Source: Taeniopygia guttata | Lineage: Eukaryota > Chordata > Aves > Passeriformes > Estrildidae | DNA: 64,000 nt | Assembly: GCF_048771995.1 (NCBI RefSeq) | Contig: NC_133063.1 | Location: 8,072,001 to 8,136,000, forward strand | Reading direction: 5' to 3' | In this document: positions 35,701-64,000 of the stretch, piece after piece | Layout of the letters: each line of letters begins with the position of its first letter | Position numbering within the stretch: position 1 is the first letter of the stretch | Notes under the pieces: model-generated | The model's database searches: none | Seen by the model: only the letters and a program-made list of their open reading frames with translations | Told to the model about the DNA's origin: nothing | Translations under genes and position numbers: made by a program

Positions 35701-37734
35701 CTCTCACTGTAAGACACAAAATATCTATTGTGCTATTTCCTTATCAGTCAAGAGTTGTGAAAGCCATTACTTTCCTTCTGTCCAGACACTTCTGACTCTG
35801 CCACAGAGGAAACTATGCTGTATTACACAGTTTGCTCTTGACAAAGTCACACTGGCTGTTATTTGTCTCTTCTAGTTATGTAGATAAATGGGTTTGTTTC
35901 TGTGTTTTCTTAGAAACCAAACTTTTAAAATTATCTATAGTAGAATTTTCCAGTTCTTTCTTTTTTCCTGTTTTGCTGAAAGGATCTTTACATCAACTTT
36001 TTCCTAGACTTTCAAAACCTCAGCAGATCCTCCATTAGTTGTCAGAAAAAGTAATTAAGAGTTTAGAGGTTACTTTACACAACCCTCTAGAAACTTCATT
36101 TCTTCAGTACTTTTCTTGATATTCTTGCTCTTCCCTATATGATAAACAGAAAATATTCCTTGTTTTTCATGTTCCTAATTTAACCTCATGTTTGATCTTG
36201 AGTTTTCGGACATTCAATTTTTACTTGTTCATGGTATTTTTATACACATCTTCAATAATTTCACCACACTTACACATTTTCTGCCAGTTTTTCTCTTGTT
36301 TATGATTAACAGGGACACATAATTTAATGATGGCCTGTTTTTTCCAGTTTGAAACTTTCATTTCATGGTCTCCCTCACCTGAGCTGTCTTCCACCTTCAT
36401 TTCTCCACTAGTTCTAGCTGTTGCCTCCAGTCAAAATCAAAGAAAATTGCCTCTTGCTCTTTCTGCCACTCTTTCTACACAGAAAACTGCTGCAACATGT
36501 GAAACTTTGCTGAACAGCCTCAACCTGAATCACTGCCATCCCTACTAAAATTCCCTGTTTCCACCAAGCCTTCTGCTTGGGACAATCCTCACAAAAAAAA
36601 TCTCCATGCACCCCATTCTGGAGGCCTGGAGCATCCTCCCGCCGTGCCACACCTGAGAAGGTCCTTGTTCCTCTGATGGAACATCATTGTGGAAGGCAGT
36701 GTGGCACATATCACCTCCTTCATGTGTTCTTCAGCAATAATTCTGTTTTAATATCCTGGCTGAGAATTGCCACAACAAGCCCCTTCCTCCCAGACATCCA
36801 CATTTACATTTGGGCTGGATTGAACCACTTCTGGGAGAAGTGACAATATTCATAGACATGGGCAGGCCGGGCCCTTAGACCCCCTACTCCTTCAGTCTTG
36901 CTTATTTTCCAGCAATGCAGTAGATGGGATTCACCCTTATTCTACAGTAATGAAATCTCCTGTGCATTGTTTAATTCTGAAGTGTAATGGCCTCTGTAGC
37001 ACTTTACCTCCCAGCATCACACTGACCCAAACCTGCTGTTTGCAGTGTTGTGGCTTCATTGATGTGAAACAGCTCCTGTTCCTCACATCCGTAATTCTCC
37101 CCCTTTCTCCACTGATAGTGATGAGGGAAATATTTCTGCCTTCCCAGTTTGCTTGGTGTTTGTTTGCTGTTTGTTTTTCATTTTGTCTGCAGGGCCTCCC
37201 ACATTTCCTCAGAGTGCTTTAATTCAGCAACCCCAAACAGAAGATCTCCAGATTCCTTCCTATATGGATACCACTAAGAGGCATGTTTTCCTGTTGTGGC
37301 TCTTGCTAGCGAGAAACAAAGGCCGTAGACCTTGCCAATTCAGTTCAAACTCTGGACTAAAGCATTCAGGATTGGTGCTTCCATTAGAGAACAATCCTTA
37401 CAGGAGCCAAGCAATAGTACAGAGAGTCCTAAAAGAGTGGTGTCAATTCACTATTTTTATTCTGGCCACTGGGTTATTTTGTGAAGAATGGACTTCCTAC
37501 TATTGCTGGGAGCTGGGAGAGCAGAAATAATAAGATGGTCACCTTGTTAGCCAAGGATTAGGCCCGAGCAGTACATATTTAATTAGACTTTAAAGAGCTT
37601 ATTTCAATGTTAGGAGATGCACTCCGTCTCTGTTGCTGCTGCCTCAACAGAATCGTTTCAGTAAGTGTTCTGTTTATCAAGAGACAGGACAGTGTTTTTA
37701 GGCATTGTGAGTACCCAGTTTTTGTTTGCAGTTA

Positions 37735-37838
37735 GATTAAGAAGTGGAAAGTTGACTCAAAGCTCTTGTAGAGCTCATCTAATCTCTTTGGTTGAGAAGA
37801 TCTGTCCTCCCACAGACTCACCTTCAGCATTATAAAGG
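37735..37838 (+). promoter_or_regulatory. PDE6B: Putative PDE6B promoter: CRX-like, NRL/AP-1-like, TATA
   Basis: TATAAAGG (37831-37838) lies about 165 bp before the start codon. Upstream are GATTA (37735-37739), TGACTCA (37753-37759, AP-1/MARE core as used by NRL) and CTAATC (37779-37784). Rod genes, including mammalian PDE6B, are known to be driven by NRL and CRX. The expected transcription start is near 37860. An acceptor-like ctctttgcag just after it leaves open a spliced 5' UTR. Confidence 0.5.
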
Positions 37839-37934
37839 AATACATCTTCCTGATGACAAGCTCTCTTTGCAGGGACACTTCAAACTTGGTTAATTCAGAC
37901 GCAGCACCTTCTGTTACAAAAATTTAAGAGACAC

Positions 37935-37946
37935 ATGAGAAATTAG
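37935..37946 (+). other. PDE6B: Three-codon upstream ORF in PDE6B 5' UTR
   Basis: ATG AGA AAT TAG sits 57 nt before the main start codon. It would be translated first if transcription begins near the TATA box. It may dampen translation; no direct evidence. Confidence 0.5.
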
Positions 37947-38003
37947 AGTGCTGCTTGCACATCTTTGGACTACTACTTACCCACGAGATCCAGGGCATTC
38001 ACA

Positions 38004-58792
<20,789 letters not shown>

Positions 58793-58840
58793 ACCTGTTC
58801 TCACTGAAATACATGCCACACAAAATGAGAACACCCACAT

Positions 58841-58960
58841 AAAAATAACAACAATCAACAACAAACAAACAAACCCAAACCCAAACAAAACCCACCCTAA
58901 AACAAACAAACAACTTCCCCCTCAACAAAACCAAAAAAAAAACTTAAAAAAAAAAAAAAA
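58841..58960. repeat. A/C-rich tract in PDE6B 3' UTR
   Basis: Units of caaa and caaac pass into A runs, 48 bp after the stop codon. A plus-strand frame across it is low-complexity only. Confidence 0.8.
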
Positions 58961-59161
58961 TCATGGGGTACAAATACATTCCTGATTGGACTATTCTGAT
59001 AATTTATTAGGCTTGTGACCAACCAGGGAAGGGCTAGATCTTGTTTGCCTTAATTGTATCTCTTCCTGATGGTAGGGAGCCAGTTCTGTCCTGTCTCCTG
59101 TCCTCCATTTAATGAATCTTATGTCAGATGGCATGTGACAAGACAGAACAATATTTAGCCC

Positions 59162-59167
59162 AATAAA
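59162..59167 (+). terminator. PDE6B: Candidate PDE6B poly(A) signal
   Basis: First AATAAA after the stop codon, 370 bp downstream. A second lies at 59316-59321. An A/C-rich tract sits inside the resulting 3' UTR. Confidence 0.4.
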
Positions 59168-59527
59168 TCAAGCTGCAAGATTATAGAAGAGTATTTTTCC
59201 TGCACTGAAACACTTCTTATCCTAAAGCTGATGGGGATAGTGCTGCTCCTTACAACCTCATGAGACTGACAGTGAATGCAACCATAGCCTGCACAGTGGG
59301 AAAAAAAGAGGAAGAAATAAAGTTATCATATCTAAGTCTGTATCTATCAGGATATCAGAAGGAAAGCTGAGGGTAAAGATAAAGCATGAAAACTGACTAT
59401 AGTAAATCTTTGAACTGCTCTAAAAGATTATGATTCCATTTAAATCCAAGAAACACTCTGACAGACAAGACATCTGCATTCACTTCAAGAATCTGGATAG
59501 GTTGCTATCCCAAACGGATAGCTATTA

Positions 59528-59573
59528 ATATATATTCATATATATTCATATATAGTCATATATATTCATATAT
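59528..59573. repeat. 10-bp tandem repeat
   Basis: Just over four copies of tatattcata in a row, one with a single change. Confidence 0.9.
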
Positions 59574-61009
59574 GGAGCTATTAATGCAACACACAGTAGC
59601 TGCCTTCTCCAGGAGCAGGATCCACACTGTGTACTAATTGAAGCTTCATTCTTTTATGCACTATTTTAAGAAGACAGTATCATCATTTACCCATTACAGT
59701 TCCTCTTACAATTAACCAAGCAACCTGAGTTGTAAGATCTCGTAAATTTGTTCTGTTTTGCCTCATAATTCCAGTTATTTAACATAACTGATTGGAACTA
59801 ACTGTCCTTCCTTTCCTCTTCCTGCTCTGAGATGTCTGGTTTTTAGATCATACTCCTTATTCATGACTCTTATTTCAAATGAAAATTACTTTTCATGTTT
59901 ATTCATGTAAAAATAGAATATTTAATTACACTCTTGTAGTAGTAGACACACCCTCATGTCCTATTCCCTCTCCTTCCCCTCTTTCTTTTTTAAAATTGTT
60001 TGGAGATCTGTTTTGCTGGGGATTTTCTTCTTCTATTACTCCTGTTACCTTCAGGATTCTTACCCTTCAGTATATTGTTTCACATTACAAAAATATTGTA
60101 AGTAAAAGGAAAACTAGAGCTGTGGTGGTACCTGGTGATCATTTACCTGTCTCAGTGTAGTAAGCAAGATGTAATCCTCAATCAATATGCAGCAATTCCG
60201 TGAGAAGCCATGTGTCTTTCAGGAAAATACAGAAACTTGTCTCACCAGAGCAGAGGACCATGTGGAAAAATGCCGCAAGGTTATTGTATGGCACAGTGAT
60301 AGGCAGTGGGATTTTGATGATCACCACAAGACACCAGATGCTTAAATAGTGTGAAAAGCTCCCTATATTCTCAGATGTTTTCTGGGAAATAAAACCTGGA
60401 GGCTGACCTTCCTGCTCGCTGTAACCAGCATGAAGCACTCAGAGCACTGCAGGGTGCTCCAGCAGGGCTGCTCGCTCAAGGAGCATGGTGTGCCTGCCCA
60501 TCACACCCTGTCAGCATGCTGCCAGGTATTCCTAAAGGGATGCAGGGGTGTCCATGGACACTCAGGTGTGGGGTGCCAGCGGAGGAGGCTGTTGCTCAGG
60601 GGTGGAGCCTTTCCATGGGAGCAGTGAGTGATTCTCACTGAAGGTATTGGTCATTTAGACGCAAGTGAAATTTGCCGTAGTTCCTCCTGCAGTGGTCTTC
60701 CTTTACAGCTGGGAGCCGGCTGCTTGGATATGTTAGACATGGAGAAAGAAAAGGGCCAAGAAACAGATTTGTTCACTGTTTTACCAGGTGTGATGGACTG
60801 AACTTTGCTTGGGTGGGCTGGTTGAGCCAGTTTCCATGACAACCTGGGTCTGATGTCTTAAGCAAAGTGTTTTCACATCAGATAGGGAAAAAGGCACGTC
60901 AGAAGCAGATCCTGCAGAGGTAGGGTAATGCTTTTTATCATGCCAATCTCCTTTTGGTGAAGCACAACTGCATCTAACAATGCAAAACTCTTCCTTCCAG
61001 GGCAAATAT

Positions 61010-61622
61010 GGGAGGAAATCTCTAAAGGGGTTCCTCTAGAAAGCAGATTCAAGTGGCCCCTCCCCAGACTGGTTTGGGAAAATATTTCCTTGGAGAAAAG
61101 TGGAAAAAACCCTGTTTATTTCACAGGCAAAGTATTCACCAGCACAGAAAACAACAACAAAACAAAAAAATCTGAAGAGATGACAAACTCAAAAAGTCTC
61201 TTTGGTGGGCTGCAGCTCAGCTCACCCAGTCTGTTATCAGTCCCTCCAGTGCTGGAAATGCTGCAGACCTGGCCCAGCCCAGTGGGTCACAGGTGTGAGC
61301 TGCTGGTGCTCTTCTGGGTGTTCAGTCCAGAGTGGGTTTAAACAGTTCCAATAAAAAGAGAAACCACAGTCCAGGGAAATTCTCTGCCTCAGCTAGCTAA
61401 AAACTAACTAAAAAGCAAAGGAGAGCTCTCTCTCGGTGTCTGTGCTGCAGAAAACACAGTCCGGGAGAAGGATGCAAGGGAGCAAGTGCAGTTTCTGATA
61501 ACAAACTCCACACTTCTTCTCTCCCCAGCTTTGCTCTCAGAACCAGTCTTAAAAGTGTAAAACTTATTTCTGAGCTAAATAGACGAATGGGGATACAAGC
61601 ATCATAAACTCATCCCAGGACA
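61010..61622 (-). mobile_element. Probable solo LTR of an avian ERVL-like element
   Basis: Read on the minus strand, the sequence begins tgtcctgggatgag at 61622 and runs through a stretch I recognise as similar to passerine ERVL-type LTRs, with an AATAAA near 61113-61118. No internal coding region or second LTR is adjacent, so it looks like a solo LTR fossil. The lower boundary is approximate. The age is uncertain, but it looks moderately old. Confidence 0.5.
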
Positions 61623-63020
61623 GGAGGCATGGGGGTGTTCACACCTAGGCCTGAGGGTGTTCCTTCTTTCTGATAAGGCACAACTGGCAAAACTATGCAG
61701 CTGTCAGAAGCAGGGCCAAACAGCAGTTGTGCTATTAGAAGGCAACATAAGCCATCAAAGATCCCTGAAGAACCAGTTACCCTGCTTCAAAGGCAGGTCA
61801 GAACAGCAGGCCTGAAAAAAGACGTAATTACAACACAGTTCCAGGAAAGGTTGGTTGAGGGCTGTAGAGAACTCAGATCTGCTCACAGCATATTTGCCTA
61901 CAATCCAGTTAGGTGTTTTCACCTTTGGCTTGATGCAGCTCTGAAGTGCAGCAGGAGACCAGAGGGGATCTGTTTTGTCAGTGCCTCACTGAAGCAGGTA
62001 ATGCATACAGACTTCCATTCTTGGTTATGAAAGTGGTGGTTGAGGGGGTGGGAAAATTAATATCCCTGTGAGACTGGCAGGTGAGGCTTCTGAGAGAGAT
62101 GCTCTGTGCTGGAATGTAAATCTCCCATCCATGCAGGAGAAGAGGCTTGCCTGAGTGAGAAACTGGAAAAGGATTTTTATTCCTGCATCCTGGCCACCAT
62201 CTGCTGTTCCTGATGGAAGGGGTAGGACAAGCTGACAAAAGACAGGACCTCTCTGCTACTGAAAAAGAGCATGTGTATGCCCTTCTGCTACAGCCAAACT
62301 GTGGCTGGGCTGTGAGTGGAGATGCCTGACCTGGAAGAGTCAGAGATGGGGGAGCATGTACAAGGCCTCTGCTGCTGGCAGAGCTGTGAAGGTGGCAGTT
62401 CTGGCAGAAAGGGAGGGAAAAACTGACAGGGAGATTGGAGAATGAAATTTTCAGCCACCTCTTGTATATCTGAGAGAAATGCTTACTGTCGACTTTTCTG
62501 AGGTGGCCACAGGCTGACTTGAGCTAAGCCTGGGAAGTGCTCATCTGCTCCCAGGCAGGAGGAAGAGGAACAATTCAACATTCAATCAGTTCTTCAAAGA
62601 GATGGCACTGAACACCACAGGGAGGGTATGGATCCCAGATCCACTTTTCAGGCAGATGGATTGCATGTCTTGGCGCTCGGTAAAGGGGCTTTGTCCCACT
62701 AGCATATCCAGATCCTGTACAAGGAAACCTCCATGAATGCTCAGAGAGTACTAGATCCAAGATTTTAGATCCACTCAGTCTAGGCTGAGTGTTGTTTGCA
62801 TCACCTGTCATAAAACTTGCAAGAGGAAGATCTTCTTCCTCTGTGCCTCATCCTCTACTCCTTCCACAAAACTATAGGATTAGAAAAAACATTCACCTAG
62901 ATTCAGTAGAAAACCATTCAACTCCTTTTCACAAAGCAGCAGAGTACCCAGGAGTCACACAAATGTAGTTCCAGCAGAACAGGTGGGTGCAGTGTTTTCC
63001 AGAATACAGAACAAACGAGT

Positions 63021-63031
63021 GTTTTTTTTTT

Positions 63032-63071
<40 letters not shown>
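63021..63071. repeat. T tract
   Basis: About 50 bp of T with one gg interruption. Frames across it are poly-Phe or poly-Lys artefacts. Confidence 0.9.
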
Positions 63072-63539
63072 CTGGAACCTAGACAGATTATCATCAATTG
63101 TCTGGCCAGAATGGGGTGGCAGAGAAATAATTTGGTCCCTGTGGTATGGCTGTAAAGATACATGACACCTTTCCCACCCTACTTAGGAATTCTTCCTTAT
63201 CTAAGAGGTATTACAAGGATAGCTTTCCTTCCTGAAGCCAGTTTTTGTTGACAGTATGGAGAGCATGGTTGGTCTCTCCTCCATAATCAGGATATGTAGC
63301 AGGTCACTCCTTATGAAAAAGACACACTACAATTCATCTGTAACTTAGTTTTGAGGAACATCTGCCCAACACCTGTAATGTTTAGAACATCTCACTAATG
63401 AGTCAGCACCAATTCCTCAGATCACAACATAGCTTGACAAGCCAGAATCAAAACTGACTGATCTTGCCACATGAAAGAAATGAGCAATAATCCACTGTGA
63501 TAACAAAGCTGAAAGAAAGATGACAGAAACACAGAATTG

Positions 63540-63750
63540 TGATCAACAGCTCATAGTCCCTGCAGACCAGTGACAGGTGCTGTCCCTCTGGGGTCAGTGC
63601 TGGGGCTAATACTCTTCTGTCAGCAGCACGTACAGTAGGATCAAGGGCACCCTCTGCAAGTTTGGTGCCAACATTGAGCTCTGTAGAACAGTCAACACGC
63701 TGGCAGGCAGCAATGCCCTCCAGAGGGCCCTGGACAGGCTGGGAGTGGTG
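63540..63750 (+). mobile_element. CR1 LINE fragment (reverse transcriptase region)
   Basis: The plus strand matches the CR1 block translating as VPQGSVLGP...LSKFADDTKLCGAVDTLEG...RDLDRL. Here I read VPLGSVLG, GTLCKFG, ELCRTVNTLAG and LQRALDRLG, with frame changes. Only about 210 bp remain, truncated at both ends. It is a dead copy, typical of bird genomes. Confidence 0.8.
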
Positions 63751-64000
63751 AGTCAAAGGGTTAAGTTAGAAATGTAGTTAGCAAAGAACAAGGAAATTAA
63801 TCAATACCAGGTGGGGATAACTGAAACAAGGTTGGGAAGGACAGGTGATATATGAAGTATTTTAAGAGTGCAGGAGCCATAAATACCACTGACTTCTAAG
63901 AATGAGAGGAGGTTTGGACTGTGACCAGCAGGCCAAGAAGCCCTGACAACTTGACAGACGAAGAGTTCACCTTGAGGAAGACTCTTACTTCCTCCCACGA
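63751..64000. other. Unassigned sequence at window end
   Basis: Similarity to CR1 stops near 63750. What follows matches nothing I recognise. Confidence 0.4.

Larger units (their letters stand above)
25905..37750. other. 12-kb spacer between the two retinal promoters
   Basis: No exon chain, RNA gene or coding-length conserved frame is recognisable. The 136-aa frame near 32.1-32.5 kb and others resemble no family. It holds an A/C-rich tract (29687-29786) and a palindromic TAATCCCC site (27382-27398). It is the natural place for enhancers of purpurin and PDE6B. Confidence 0.55.
59330..63535. other. Intergenic region downstream of PDE6B
   Basis: No exon chain is recognisable. I looked for ATP5ME and MYL5, which follow PDE6B in mammals, and did not see them. 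It contains the 10-bp tandem repeat, a probable solo LTR and a T tract. Confidence 0.5.

Noticed and set aside
35170-36700. T/C-rich stretch with frames suggesting a decayed DNA transposon
   Set aside because: No motif of any transposase or reverse transcriptase could be read with confidence, and no terminal repeats were seen.
37965-38003. Thirteen extra N-terminal codons in frame with PDE6B
   Set aside because: That extension begins with TTG, not ATG, and the family begins at MSxSE. The first in-frame ATG is at 38004.

Overview
The window is nuclear vertebrate DNA, almost certainly from a bird. Three intron-split genes can be rebuilt codon by codon. The lipocalin gene reads as the retinal protein purpurin first described in chicken. 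Introns are mostly short (0.1-2 kb), and there is a CR1-type LINE fragment and an LTR fragment whose terminal sequence looks like passerine ERVL-type LTRs. I cannot name the species.

Layout: (1) 1-13.85 kb, + strand: IDUA (alpha-L-iduronidase) from the equivalent of human exon 3 to the stop codon and poly(A) signal. The first two exons lie outside the window. (2) 13.85-19.17 kb: intergenic, with an A/C-rich tract and one LTR-like stretch. (3) 19.17-25.8 kb, - strand: a complete five-coding-exon purpurin gene (196 aa lipocalin, RBP4 paralogue), with a probable noncoding first exon and a TATA/CCAAT promoter. (4) 25.8-37.83 kb: a 12 kb spacer without a recognisable gene, carrying a palindromic TAATCC homeodomain site. 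(5) 37.83-59.2 kb, + strand: a complete 22-exon PDE6B gene (rod cGMP phosphodiesterase beta, 836 aa, ending in a CSIL prenylation box). (6) 59.2-64 kb: intergenic, with a short tandem repeat, a probable solo LTR, a T tract and a CR1 fragment.

Biology: purpurin (retinoid carrier of photoreceptors) and PDE6B (effector enzyme of rod phototransduction) are transcribed head to head from promoters about 12 kb apart. Both promoters carry TAATC(C/T) sites of the kind bound by CRX/OTX, and the PDE6B promoter also has an AP-1/NRL-like TGACTCA. The arrangement mirrors RBP4(-)/PDE6C(+) on human chromosome 10, so the pair looks like an old duplicated retinal block. IDUA is a lysosomal housekeeping enzyme and an unrelated neighbour, converging on purpurin.

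Most other open reading frames are chance frames in introns and spacers. I found no unknown multi-gene system. The observations most worth checking are the conserved divergent retinal gene pair and its regulatory DNA, a 40-bp-arm hairpin in an IDUA intron, and a 220-bp element present twice in PDE6B introns.
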